From: Apostichopus japonicus
Lineage: Eukaryota > Echinodermata > Holothuroidea > Aspidochirotida > Stichopodidae
Assembly (NCBI RefSeq): GCF_037975245.1
Contig: NC_092564.1
Coordinates: 17,655,984 to 17,719,983, forward strand
Length of the DNA: 64,000 nucleotides
Direction: 5' to 3'
Below the pieces are notes generated by a model, which did no database searches, was not told the DNA's origin, and saw nothing but the letters and a program-made list of their open reading frames with translations. Positions 25,601 to 40,600 of the stretch are shown piece after piece; the stretch's first letter is position 1, and each line of letters starts with the position of its first letter. Position numbers and translations under genes: made by a program.

Positions 25601-28600
25601 AGAATAGTTCATTGCTAATTAATTGTTCGAAGGTTCCAGGAAGAACCACACGAAGGTTATAACTGTTTAATTGTATTCCATTTATGGTCTGTTCTTATTC
25701 TAATTTGTTGACTTTGTCCTCAATTCTTTGAATTGTTCTGCTGTCAGGGAGTTAGACGTAGTAAAAGTACTTCGAGGGACTGCAAAGGATGTTCATGTTT
25801 ATCAGATTGTAAAACATCATGCTCGTTATATTAAAACAAATGTGACGTTGTTTGTAATGGTTATTTGCTGTTGCATGATATGACACATGTCAAGTGGGTA
25901 TACGTTTACAACATTGCTTTGTATTGTTTCTGAGAAGCTCAATGGGCAATGTCACGTTAGTAAGGTATAGTTGAACAATTAGTATCGGTGTTTGCATGGT
26001 TATGGGCTTCCGTTATATTGTACATGTCAAAATGTTTCTTATGCCCAATTTCATCTGTCAAGCAAAAGATGGATAAGTTTCCTTAAGTTAAGTATCACTG
26101 GCCTTCTTTTACGAACTTCTGAAAGAAGCATTCTGAGATTTTCTGAGATGGTTAACCATATATCAACGCTAAAACCTGTTTCTTAACCGATACGTTAAAT
26201 GTCATTACTCGATTCCTGGCGTAAAGCAAAATTATAATCCGATATTTTATGTACACTGTGTTAAGCAACGCAGAAAATACTATAAATATACAGTTCTAAA
26301 AACATACATCAGTGTGTTCCTATACAGCTTGAAACGTAATCACGTTCCTAGTGTTTTGTATCGGCGGCTTTACAAATCTCTAAAAAACAAAAGGGTAACG
26401 TTTCAATTATTGATTAGGCTTATCTTGGTCGCGATCATTGGTACGTCATAGAATAGGTAAAATATAAAGTTCCTTTTATACAACAGGTTAAGTCTCTTTC
26501 CTTGAATAACGCGGCTTGTACAATAGTCGATAGTCACCCATTCAATGCACCCGGGAATTGCTAGATATACCTTCATATCATAATTCTAGGTTCTGTGAAA
26601 GCTAAAAGAGAGTCTCGTAAAAATACGATGTTTACCTGCAGTCCTAAATGTTCAATATGTTGTGTACAAGTAGTCTGCCTCGCTGTTTCCCTCTCCTCTT
26701 TTGCGGAAGTTTATAGGAGGAGCAATTTGCTCACCCACTCTTTTCGCTCTCTCTTCACCTCTTTACCTCCTCCAACTCGCTTTCTCTCTCAAACAATAAA
26801 ACGAGTAACAATAAAACTAACTCAATGATAACGTTCCCACGGTGGTACAAGCTTCACTACGTTCCGTATATATTATGGTCTCAACATTCAAGAAAAGACT
26901 GCCCAAAGCACTTGCTTCTCGCACCCACCTGTTGTCCCTCTCCAATCACCTCTCTCTTCTTAACCTTCTGTTCACCGCACACTTTGTCCTTAAACACCGT
27001 TTTTGAAAGATCCATTCTTTCCTTGTCCTCTTTCACCGAGCAGCCTACCTTGCTAACTCTCTGTTTTTATTATATTCTCCTGCACAACCTATCCTTAGTT
27101 GTTATCTCATGCAGTCCTCTCATCTTCTGCTTCCTTCCTTCCACCTGACTCTTACTGGCTCTACTCAATTCATTCGTTGTTTCAATAAACCCATTTGTCC
27201 CGTTTATCTATTTAACATGATTGCTTCATCTTGCTTCGTCCTTTTCTGCCTCAGAAGAAGACGATGGTTATGAAGAAGGATGGGGTGATTCTGCCGGTGT
27301 TACCGCGGATCAGTGAGTGCAATTAATAAAAAATCAAACAATAAAATATTCTTCGAAAGACGATCGAGGCATATTTGATGTAGATGACAAATATGTCATA
27401 AAGATTTAAAGCAAACATTGCGGTCTGTAATTTTTAGTATTGTGTTTGGCAAGATGGTTCATTAATCAATCAGAGGGCAGTATTCTGAAATGGGGTTCTA
27501 TAATTTACCTCTTCAGTTTGGTTACTTCATGTCAATTCCTGTGGCAATGCTACTGTTTATTAAGGCGGTTACAGTGCTTACCCCCGTAACTAAAGTTATT
27601 TATTTGATAGGAAAGTGTAACATGGCAGCGACTAAGTTTCAAGTTCTATAGACGCAAAACATTGACTGCAATATTGCACAAAAAAGCTCTTTCTGCACAC
27701 TTAGGTGGAAATAAGTTCCAACTAATGGGCTATGAGTTAAAGGGAAAGTTTATTGTATGAAACGAAAAGAGGCAAACGAAAGTCAACAAGTCAACTTTTC
27801 CTCACTGAAATCAGTTATCGATGAAAAACAAAAGGGAAACAAAACCTTCGGATGGTTCTCTAAGAGGAGAGGACCGTGGTCTTTTTATGGGGAACACATG
27901 GATGTATCAATGGGAGGTATTGGTTTGTTTCCATATGATGGGGTAATAATAAGCTTGTGTAAGTTTTCTAAAACCACATCAACATTGAGCGTAGGCTTCA
28001 AAGTACTGTCATATCATATAAATGTGCCTAGATCCGTCTATTTCACACAGAATAATTGAGGGAGTGGAAGTGGTCATTACAGCGGCAGCTTGCTGTGTTG
28101 AATGAGATAAACTGCTTTAATCTTATTCAAGAGCAAAAGTCTGAAAGTAGGTAATGGTGAAAACCAATGGCTTCATTGTAGGCCTATATGCGGTGAACTT
28201 AATTGAACAAGATCGGTCATTTTTGGTGAAAATCTGGGCAGGTGCCTTAGTTGCAGTATTCAGTTCCCAAAGTAGACAACAAACATTGTTAATAAGATAC
28301 AAGCATGCATGATGGCACAGACGTATATATAGCAATTACTGCGTATGCCTTGTAATATTTCAGTGAAATAGACTTGATCATCAAAGTTTGATGAAAATAG
28401 ATTGTATGCAACTTTGATAGAGTATAGTTCCGGTACAAAACCTGTATGTTCCTACTTCAGACAATGATAAGGTCTTTTTGTTCTATTTTTTTTTTTTTAA
28501 GACTGTTAACAAGTTTCAACCTTTGCAGCAAAAATAAAGGGCAGGCTTTTGTCGCTGGTTATTTTCAATTTTGCTTCATTCAGTGTTCGGCGAATTCTAG

Positions 28601-31600
28601 TTTCTTTCAGTCTTTTGAAAGGTATATAACACGGAATAGAATGCAACTGCACGTTTTTTTTCCCAGTTTTTTCTTTTGGCTTATACAACCGTGCCAAACT
28701 TATAGCTAATTCATCCCTTTTTGAAGTCACACTTGAGGAACCCCATTCACGTCTCTTTCTTTTACGTCGTTCTAACGTTCCCCTTTTGTTCGTGCATGGT
28801 ACCGTGTGGCTTGTTGTTTGTTTTAGATAAAAAGTTGTCAGACTTTGTACTTATTATAGCAAAATAGTGTTGTAAGCTTTACATATTGTTCACTAAGCGA
28901 TAGAGGTAACGGTATACTACACTGTATTAGGTATTTAGCGTAACCGTTAGTTATAGGGACCTTCGGTGACAAATTTCTTGGTGGATTCGGATCTTTTGTT
29001 TTGCTTTTCTTACCGTTTCTAAAAAATGGCAAACGGTCGATTTTTCTTATGAGGATACCTAAACTATATGAAACACAGTTAATCAGTGTTAAGGTATGTT
29101 AATTTGTTTCTAAGTTTCCATAAACATCCTACTTGTACCGTGTCACCTACCAACTTAATTGCTCATTGTACCGTACGTATAGCCTATGGTACTTTTTTTC
29201 GTAGGTATATTTACTAGATTGCTTCATATAGGGAACTGTATTTAGCAAATGTAACTTTGTAACCTTTTTAGGACACAGTTTATGGCATATGTCAGTAGAT
29301 GTCAGTATGATTGTTCGCAATTATATTATATATGTTGCAATGATGATTAAAATATGCAGTTTATTATGCTTTTATTACCTGTGAAAGACAATGAAGGGCA
29401 CACTGGACCTTGATGTGACAAGAAAACTTGAAGATGCATTTATTGTAAACTTTTATTTTCAGATTAGAGTTCTGGTTTAAAGCTGTTGGCCTATTTGCGT
29501 TGATTTGGAAAAAAAATTGTAACATAAAAGTATGATATAAGAGATTAACAAAAATGCATTTTTCTTCTCTGATATATATAAATTGGTTTTATTTTAAATG
29601 ATGTAAAATCTTCCAACAGTTGCTTGTTAATGTGTTAAATATACCCACAGGAAAGTATGTGTGGCGACGAAACGTTTAGAATCAAATGGAACCATTTTAC
29701 TAACATCAAGACTTTAATTATGATTTGATGACAAAAATCGAACCGTATCTTAGTATTAAAAATTTTAAAATTAATTTTGAGTAATAATCGGTAAGGTTGA
29801 TAAAGTTACGTAACGAATTGGCAACTAAACTGAGAATTCTGCTTCAAAGAGTTTCAATCGATTCCGTACATGAAAAGAACCTCTGACCATGACACCGGTA
29901 ATAGACAGAAAAGGGTCGAAGCTAAGAAATAAAAATTGGATGGGCATTGAACGTCCAACTTCGAGTCGGTGTTATAAGAGCCAATCAGAGCCAACGGCCT
30001 ATATATAAAACATTACTTTCGATAAAGATATTGATATTTCAAATTCAGATAAAGCACAAACCGTTACCGTTGTGCAATCACGCATGTATATGGCAAGCCA
30101 ATTGCTAAAAATATCGAAAAACATGGATTATCGGTCAAAAAACCATGTTTATCGGTCGATAAACCATGTTTTTCGATCGAAAAATCATGTTTATCGACCG
30201 ATAAACATGAATTTTTGGTTGATAAACACGGTATATCTGCCAAAATCCGTGTTTATCGCTTAAAAAACATAGATTATCATCGATAAACATGGTTTTTCGG
30301 CGATAAACATGGTTTTTCATTTGAAAAACAGGGTTTATCGGCAACAAACATGGTTTATCTGTGACAATCCATGTTTATCTGCGACTAATCCATGTTTTTC
30401 AAAAGATAATCCATGTTTTTCGAGCGATAAACATGGTTTATCGCCGATAAACCATGTTTATCTGTCGAAAAACATGGATTATCTCTGATAAACATGGTTT
30501 TTCGGCGATAAACATTTTTTTTCATTCGAAAAACAAGGTTTATTTGTCCCAATTATAGCACACTATAGCTAGGAAAGTATGTGATTACGTATTCGACCTG
30601 CCACGGTCGTAAATCAACCTTTAAAGTTCTAGACTGTACATTTAGCCTGCATAGCTTCTTAACACCATTGGGCTCTTTGAGTAAACACTGTGTGGAAATA
30701 TGTTCAAGTCTGCAGTGTAGTTAATCATTCAGCGTTCGCACAAAGACCCTCATACAAGGAAAAATATGTGGCAGGCGTTGCAAACTAATTGGTAAAAAGA
30801 GGTCATTTTACGACCAAAGCAGGTCGATTACGTAATCTCAAGAAACTTATCCATGATAGCGTGCTATAGTTGGGGTCTATACAGAAGACCTTTAATGTCA
30901 TAGGAAAAAGCCATAGAGCATAATAGGAATTCTTTTTAACTCTATGGAATAGCCTAACCGCATAATATAAAGGCTTACAATAGTCCAATGGCTAAGCGAA
31001 GTCAAACCTACCGTTGAAAATTCCGCAGTAAGCTGGTTAGTCTGTGTATGAAATTGTCAACAGAGGGTTGGGAATTTGATACTCTCTCCTCTCTATTTGG
31101 CAAAGGCGCCAACGCAGAATTTATCAGGAGATACAACCCTGAGCACACCATGAACAGTCTCAAACCGGTAACAGGGGCCATATTTCGTCGTTCCTAATTA
31201 TGGATAAGGCCGGGACTTAACGAAGTTTGGGTACGGCTCGCCCACATGCGGGATCGGAACCAAAGATTTATCCTATATATATACTAACATAACATGTAGA
31301 GTTTTGGAAGTAGTTCCGGTAAATTTTCATCAGTCGCCTAATATAAAAACAAGATATATCGGCGAAAAACTATTCTTATGGGTCGATAGACATGGTTTAT
31401 AGCCGATAAACATGGATTTTCGGCGAAAAACATGGTTTATCGGTCGAAAAACCATGTTTATTGGGGATAAACATGGATAGGACCGATAAACCATGTTTAT
31501 CTGTCGAAAAACATGGTTTATAGCCGAAAAACATGGATTTTCGAGAGATAAACTTGGATTATCGTAAAAAAAAACTTGGAATATCTAATGAAAATCACTG

Positions 31601-34600
31601 TTTATCGTTCGATAAACAATGTTTCTCAGAAAAACCATGTTTATCTGCCGATAATCATGGTTTTTCGGTGACAAACCATGTTTATCGGTCGATAAACATA
31701 GTTTTTTCGGTCGATAAACATTGTTTTTCGAGTGATAAACATGGTTTATCGATTTTTTTTCGATTTAGTGAGCATTTGGCTTGCCATATATGTAAGACTC
31801 TCATTGCGCAATATTACATCACGATGATAAACCAAATCTATAAGTTGGAACCAAGGAGTTTCTCGTTGACTACCTCTGAATTGTTTGTTTGTTTGTTTCA
31901 AACCTTAAGATTTGAGACCGTATGGTATACGAACCTAAAAGACCATTTATAGTAGTTAGATAAATGAGATTCTCTCGCTGTGTAAATGTATTACGTAATA
32001 TTTTGTACATACCTATACATCACAAAAAGCTATGTCCGTACCATAGTCGTATATGAGGGTCATTAATGTCAAATAAATTGTGATCGATCTTGTTTTTATA
32101 CAGAATGGAAGTCTACTTCGGACAAGCGCTTTTTATTCTTGGAATTGTCATGCCAATGGTCATCGTATGCTGTTTGCGTTGGATATGTGTTAATTATAAA
32201 CGAAACCATGGAGCAAATCCTACTAATGCTGGTAGTGCTGCCTCTGCTGCAGGTCAACCTGGTCGACCTGGTCGACCTGCGACTGTTCAAGAGGTGCATG
32301 GTCTTCATAGAACAATGTCTTACTTTGACCCTCCAAACGGGGACCCCCCTCCTTCTTACGAAACCGTCTTACAACACTCTAGTGCACCAACATTAACATA
32401 TGTGGACGAGGGTGGTCATGCCAAGCATGTTAAATGGGATGGAACTGGGAGTATCCCAACCAGGACTGTACTTGGACAATATAATCCAGCCTATGAGATG
32501 GCGGAGGATTCCTCATCGTTGGAACAAGACCTTGCTGATAACACGCCCTCTGTCGCGTCGAATGAATGACCAAACTGCAGATAGAGCGATCCCAAACAAA
32601 TCATCGAAAACGAAGACTTCTCGTTTTTCGCCAAGATGGAGCTTCAGTGGATATAAGGTATATGGATGATGTTTAGGCCCACTACGCGGCCGTCCACACT
32701 GTTTTAATACTGTTGGATCCCTTATATAGAGAATGGGTGCAGTGAAGTTAAATGGTATACTTGCATGCCGTATGTGATGTTCCAAAGACATTTGAACTAA
32801 GCGAATACATCGGAATGATACGCGACAATCATCGCAAAGAGAAGCCGGTATTTTTGCTGTACTATTACTGACTGCAGCACTACTACAATTTGACATGCAC
32901 CAACCGTTCTCATACAAGTCATTTGAGTCGGACGTACGAGATTTTTTTTTTTCTCAGTCACTTTTTTTTTTCTCGCAGAAAGTGATGTCGTTCGATTATA
33001 ATACCAGGAACATGAAATACATATTTGATTCTATAAAGCGATTATCTTCTCAACGGCATAAAGTTTGAGGAAAAGTTAATTGCTTTGGAAAAACTGACAG
33101 TATACCGCAAACCCCACCGCAAAACGTGAGCGTGGCGGGGAAGCACGAAGTTCGATATAAAGCGATTGTTAACCCTTCTGACATGTATGTTCAAGAAATA
33201 ATGGAATCAAACGGGGTGTCTTTCCACCCACCCAGTATACAAGATTATGATCTTTAAATATATTGATAACATGGAAGGTGCGTGATCTGCTTAGTCATTC
33301 CACTGCAATGAAGTTATTTGTTCTGCACATCCGGTATCTACCAGTTCGAACGATTGTCACGGAGTTTGTAAAGGCACATTGTTTAAGGGTTCCTTTGTTT
33401 CGAAAACTATACATTTCGGAAAGTAACAAAAAGCTTGGAATGCACCGTAATATATATAAACGCCCAGCTATGACAATGACAATTACGTACACAAATCGGT
33501 GTGGACGAGCTATTCTTATATTAATTGATTATGACGTCATACAAGGGCTAGCTAAATTTAGAAGGAACCATACTGAAAAGATCATACGGTACGTCATAGA
33601 CACGTAGTCAAATGATTAAACCGATATAACTCCAGTAGGTTATATCAAATAATATTATGGTACATTGTGTTATCCGTTACAGTTTATGAACACTTGTGCA
33701 AACCTTGGTAACCGCATTTTATATTTGATCGAGAGCCGAATACAAATTCTGTCAAACTGCATGACCAATATGTTTGTATTCATGCAGTCCTCTGATCTCA
33801 GGTTTCAAGTAAGCATATATTTTTTTTTTTAAGGAGGCAGGGATTTATGAATATTTCATATAATAAACTTGCAAGAGGAAATGAAACTATGTATTTTGTT
33901 GAATCTTCTAAGCTCAGGTCGTGACAGCGAAGGTGGAAGACAATGTGACATTGTAAAATGCAAATTGAAAAACGAAAAAAAGGAATATTGGATTTTATTA
34001 TCTTGTTCTCACTATGATTATTAAAATCAAAGATTAAAAAATTTTGCCAAATTTTAATTCATGAAGGAAATGGATCACAGTCGGTGATCTGTTATCACGT
34101 CTCCTTCTTCCAAAAGTTGGTTTCTTTGCTTTTTATATTTACTTATAATTTTAAAGGTATAAACTGTGAAAGTACATCATTTCACGACTAAAGAAAAGGC
34201 GGTATAACCATCTTACATATAACAATCCACTTGACAAAAGGAATACGGTACTTGTTTATTTCAAGATTCTGTGTCCCCCCTCCCCTGCCCCCTTCTGATA
34301 AGACATGGATAAGAGTGATAATATATACCCTTCTCATGTCTCCATACCCCCATGGGGTGTATTTGTCCTCAATCGGCATGTGTATTTGTCCTCAATCGGC
34401 ATGTCATATTATACTTACTTAGTGCAATAATTACTAATTAAAGTCTCTTTACATATTTTGTATCTGTTTTCATTTTTTTGTATAACTTTCAACTGTAACC
34501 CTTGATTATTAAAAAAGAAGGTAATATGTAAAACATATTTCTGTGTTTTCTCTCTTTAAGGTATATTTTATTGAAATGTCTCTAAAAACTGTTAAGTTAC

Positions 34601-37600
34601 TTTAGCAGCCACATGAATGATACCGTTAATAACATGGATTAGAGCGACTGTCCGAAAACTATCGGCGCGACCCAACTAACTTAGGTGGCGAAAAACATGA
34701 TCTAGATAAACAGTGTTCGGAGCTTGTTAATGGGCCACACGTAAGATTTGGAACATCCGGTTCTAAATCCAAGCTAGATAAATTGTGTTCTGACCATCGA
34801 TTCTGTGCAGGGGGGTGGGGGACTGGTCGGACGTGACTTATAGTCCTCTTGGAAGGTCCTGGGTTGGGTCAACAGCTTAAAGAACTCTGGCCTGAAGTAC
34901 TATGGTTCAACTATATGTTTTTCTATAAATTAGTTTAATTATTTATAATACTTATAGTTTGTGTGATACAAACTAGAATAGCGTGGACGAAGTATTAGCT
35001 GAGAATTGCTTCCAAATATTTAACAACCCACTCGCAAAACCTCCACCCCTCCCCCTACCTGACCAGTTTATTCCATTATTGCTTTCTATAATCGGTACTA
35101 TACTGTGAAACGGAAAGCATGTGCTTCTTGAGAAGTGCGTGTAGACAATTTTTTATAACAGGCAGGATTATTGAGACAATGGTGATGTCCATAAATACCC
35201 ATTGGGGCATCAATTAACATTCAAGTGTTGCTGCCATTAACAGTCACAACGACATGAACTGTAGGCTATACGTAAAGCTAAAATGAAACTGATACGTTAA
35301 GTACTGAGTACTTCTCTCGATAAGCTTCTGCAACTTATATACGTTAATGAGTGTTTCTGTACTCTATGATGTCTACATATGTGTATAATTTGCATCGACA
35401 ATAATGTAAAACTGTGCACATGTCATTTCGCTCGCCGTCAATGGAAATCAGAACCTAGCGTTACATAGCTTTTATGCTACGCCTTTACAGCAAAGCTAAA
35501 TCAGGTTCACCTTTTGACCTTTACCAGGTAAAGGAGGGATATGAGGTCAGAGATCCTACGTGGGTTTCTGAAAGTAGTGACTTGATTAGCCTCACTCCAT
35601 ATTACTCAATTCTCCATCATCACTGAGCTGTAATTGGTTGGAAGGATTTGAACTTCGAACTGTTACTGCTGCCAACACCGTTGTCAACAATTCTCAGCCA
35701 GGAAGGGAAGCAGGAGGTGTGCATAACAACAACAACGCTGCTTATAAAATATATATATGTATACATGAGAACCGGTTCCGTCTAGTTCTCAGGGGAACCG
35801 CAGTAAGCTGTTGAAACGAGAAAGCATCATCGCTCTTGCAAAAAAATACATGTCACTTTTGGTTAAAGAGTAAATGTATAGGGACTCGGCAAGCTTGGTC
35901 GGCTCATAGACCTTACACAGATGCTGATCATGACAGCCAGGTGACACGAGAGAAGGAGCTTTCAGCCTTTCGGAGTTCTCCTTTACTCAATTCCAAACGA
36001 GGTGCTTCGAATGTTCTTATTTGACATAACTCTGAAAGCGAAAGGTAAGCTTCTGATACGCACTGTAGCCGTTATGCTGTAGTAGGCCTATATGTATTTA
36101 TATGAATATTTTGTAGCCTATACAGTACTACAAGTACATATACAGGTACTTATATATCAGATTTCAACTAAATAAAGTTATATGCCAGTTTGTCTTCATT
36201 CACGCGGTAAGCAGACTACGGTCCGTTACCTTTCAGCTGAATGCGACCAATGCCGGATGCTAGTATATGGTTATTGGAAAAGAGCATCTCAGTATAGCTT
36301 ACAGTAAATGTTTGTTCATGTATTTCTCATGCGTCTGACACAGGCTACTTCAATGTGTTACTTTGCACGCAATCGCTTACAGCGAGATGCACACCAATAA
36401 CTATGATCTTGATCTCATATGATATATATAGATACTTGTCATGAGGACTCCCTCATGCCCCTTCCCCCCCCCCTCCACCCTCTCCACCACTTCCCCAAAA
36501 TAAGACGGGGATAGCACATGAGAAAATTGTTGTTTTGACACATGTCATGTCAGGAAGCTGACATTTTACCAGTGTGTGGTAGTATGTTTATATGTTCCCT
36601 TGATTGGGTAGACCTACATGCACTATTTGCACGTCAACACAGTCAATTATACTAAACATAATAAGCTGGAAAAAGGTATATCGCAGATTATAGTGCCATA
36701 TCCTCCGGGACTATCTTATCATGACCAACTGTTACCTTCTTTCTCTCAGTTTTGGCACACATTGTCGCTAGGGCAATGTTGGTGCCAAAACTGCCCCAGT
36801 TATATTTTATGGTCTTCTCAGTTTTTAATCAATATTGGAGAGAGGTTGCACAGTTTCATGTATGGCGTACTGTGATAATTTTGATATCATAGCTTGAGAT
36901 TTGGAACTAATGTAATCATTGTCCATAACCTAGTTGGTAAGGGTGTCCGAAGTTTTTTTCATTGTTGTGGATTTTCCAACTCACAACAATTTCAATAATA
37001 TATTCTCTATTTTATCGTTCTGTTTTTGATCCTGTGTGTAACAAGTGCCACGAATTACTATCCTGCTATGTCAGAGATGATACAGGCAGGGGTTCGTTAT
37101 GAGTGGCATTCTCCATTCCGGGGCACCCCCATTTTGCTGTTGCGGATTCGTATTATAGCTATGATCTTTTCCTTATAGACTCCCCAATCTCACAAATGTA
37201 TTTAGTTTAGCCCAAAAACTTATAGAGCACACCATGTTTCAGATCGTAGGTCTGACAACATTCCCATCGTTAGAAGCTTGCGACCTGCTTCAAATTTTCA
37301 AAAGATGTATCCTATGATTTTGCCAGTGATAATTCCTGTCTTAGACACATGACCAAAATCTGTGATCCTTTTCGAAGGGTTGATTGTCAATCCTTTCCTT
37401 TAGACTGAACACTATTCATACTTATACAGTAATCAGTATGCTAAATATGATGACCATCTTTTTATGCTAATTGCCAAAACAATGTCATTACATTACAACG
37501 TGTGTATGGATACACTTGTCGAATACTCTCTTCAGTATCAACGTTGTAACAAACTCAACATCTTTGCCCTTTCAGTGTTGCAAACTTCCACTTTCACTTT

Positions 37601-40600
37601 ATTCGATGACGTCACAATACCGCTTTCACCCTAATGTTAAACCACATGAAAATCACATATATAGGCTACATTGTAACTAATGAAGGAAAAAATGTCTGCT
37701 TCGGACAAGCCAACTGTTTGTCGACTTTTAATGAGAAGATTGTACAGGAAACAATCTAAGCCCAAAAGGAATCCGAAGTGATGGTGCAGTGGGTACAGGG
37801 TGGGGGTGCGAGGGGGGTCGGTCTCTGTGTATGGGTGGGTGGTGTATGCGTTAATAACTCTATGTTAATCATTGGCCAGTAAGCAAGAAAACAATCGTGG
37901 TTTTTTGCTTCATGTTCTGGTATTTGACATCTCACCTACCATAATCCTCACCTTTCACCAACTTCCATATCCTAATATATGTTTTAGGTCACTGAAACCT
38001 TACAGTATAAACATAATGTGCCAGATATCATAATCAGTTTGTTCTGCACTCTACAGACCCAGCCTCAAAAAGGACAAAATTTGACAAAATATTGAAGTTC
38101 TAACTTTTACAAATTTGTCCGATATGTACACAGTTTCTCACATGATATATAACGGTCCATAATACCTCAATACTGGAAAACATTCTAAACTTGATATCAA
38201 ATGAAGTTGAACTTGTGTGGCCCTCACAAGCGGTGTTTAAGTCCACCATAAGCACAATTATACTGCTTGCCTCGTAATTGAATTACAGCCGGAAATCCCT
38301 CATTAGGTAACTTGAAAAGTAAGTAGACATGTTTGGCATAGATGTAGGAACTACAAATGGAAGCAAAATTCAACAGGAAACGGTGTACAACTGGCGCGCA
38401 TATTTGCATATGTGTGTTTGTTTTGGGGAGGGGGAAGGGGAGGAGTATAAGATTATGAAAAAACTATTGGGTCAAGATGTTTTGTTTGAGAATGCATTGT
38501 CAAATGCGCCAACATATCCATCTTCCTGTTGCAATTCATTAGCTGGATACCTGTGTCCTTTGCAGCTAGCAGCGAATATAGTTAAGACTAACTAACCAGT
38601 CTAACTGTAATATATTGCATGTGTAGGATTGGTCAGTTATATGAAGAACATTGCATACTGTTCTATGTAATACATTGCGTGCATATTGTATAATTTGTGC
38701 TGCAACAGCTACAATAAATGTTTAGTTTGTTCGTCACTGACATATTCAGTATACCTAATTGTTTTCCTAATACTGTATTACGGTTGCATTGTGCGATAAG
38801 TTTCAGTTGGTGTTTCCGATATCAATTGCGTATCAAACGTTTAATCACTGAACTAATTACATATCTCCATTTGTCATATACTTGCCCTTCCATTAGTCAT
38901 TCATGCCGCTAAGTCAGTAGGCGCAGAACAATTTGATTTCTAAGCGATCCCCGCTGGTTTCCCTCGAATCCCAAGCCACCGACAAAATATCAGGTTCAGA
39001 GAAGAAAGATGTCGTAAACATCATATTTAATTCCACGAAAGCGAGACCCCAAGAGAGAAGATGACAAACAAGTCGTATCGTAGACCAGAGAATGACCTGC
39101 TGTGGGTCAGGGGCCTCGTTGGTACTGTGGATGACCTGTTATTAACCTACAGCCTTCAGATCGCAACTATTGGCAATCGTCGTAGTATATGTTTAACAGC
39201 TGATCATATCGTCCATGATGCATATGTTTGAAAAAACGTTATTTAAGATCATGAACTTTCCCTGCAACGTTTATTGCCAGTTCCAAAAGGCTATACCACC
39301 GAGACATATCAAACGTAACACTGACATAGCTATATATTGGTACACACTCAAACACTTTGGGAAGCAATCCAAAAAGTAAGTTACATGCAATACACAAACA
39401 AAACACACAGTAAACATAGTGCTGTAATTGCCGTTTTTGAGGATGCCGGTATGGTATCAAATAGTTGTTGGTCTACCAGCCAGTGTTAAAAACTAAGATG
39501 CGTTTTCGACTTTACGTTTTGGAATTTAATTTTGAAAAAAAAAAATCGTGATTTGCTTTAGTTTAGGAACTCTAAACAGTGCAGAAGATAACTTGTTAGT
39601 TAATGCACAATCGACACTTCTCAACATGACTAATAAAGCTAATTCTCTCTCTTCTCAAATCGTTGCCAAGAAAATTCGGGGATCCTAAAGCTGCTAACAT
39701 TCCCCAGGTGATGACAACGAGTCACAACAGTTATTACATTCGTGTTATGAGCTATGACTACAACGCAGTTGAAATTTTTACGTCATAATATACGGTGATC
39801 AAACCAAAAGGGATTTTCACACCCTCGGGTCGCGATTTTTTTTTTTCATTTTTGTATTAAGAGCGCCATCGTTATTCACAAACGAAATCCCACCACCACC
39901 TTCACGACATGTACTTCGTGGGTACCTATACAAGCATACAGTATGGTCAATTACAAATTTGCAACGTGATTGACAGCATATTTTAATGTGGGGTCACTGA
40001 AGTGATTGTTTCAGTGTTTTATGATCGACCCGGTACTTCGTCAAAACACATCTGTACCGTTTCAATTTTCCTTTTTTTCGTTCTATCTTTATCTCAGACA
40101 AACAAGGTTCACGATGGGTGACGACTTCTTCCTCTTACTCGGTATATTGTTATTCTTGGTCGTCTTCGTCTACTGGATTTGCGTGCCGTGTGGAAAACAC
40201 CACCCTCGACGAAGCGAAAGAACAGGGCGGACAATTAGTCGACGACCCCACATAGGGACTATGTTTGGTTTCCGGGAAACTGGTCAGAGTCACCTTGGAT
40301 TTCCGAATGGTGAACCACCGCCCACGTATCAATGGGTGGTGCAACATGCTAACGCCCCGCTAGTAGCATATGTTAACGAAGTAACTGGTCATGTGGAATA
40401 TGTTAAATGGGACGGAGCCGGCCCAGTTCCAACAAGGACGGTGTTAGGAATACTAAATGAAGGGTTGGAGGAGGAGGATTCACATTCCAATGAAGAGGCT
40501 GATTCGGTGGAGGAGGGAACCACCCCTGAAGCTACAGTCACATAGTGAAAGCCGAATGGATTCGTTATAATTTGGCGAGACGTTTTATACTAGTGCAGAA

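Noticed and set aside
27757-28059. 100-residue plus-strand frame
   Set aside because: No domain, no splice signal and mixed composition; it could not be linked to the PPxY family.
31533-31952. 139-residue open frame
   Set aside because: Most of it lies in the CATG palindrome array; the frame reads repeated NHVYRSIN-like words caused by the repeat.
33263-33607. 114-residue plus-strand frame
   Set aside because: No recognisable motif, no helix or PPxY tail, no nearby acceptor or poly(A) signal; probably chance.
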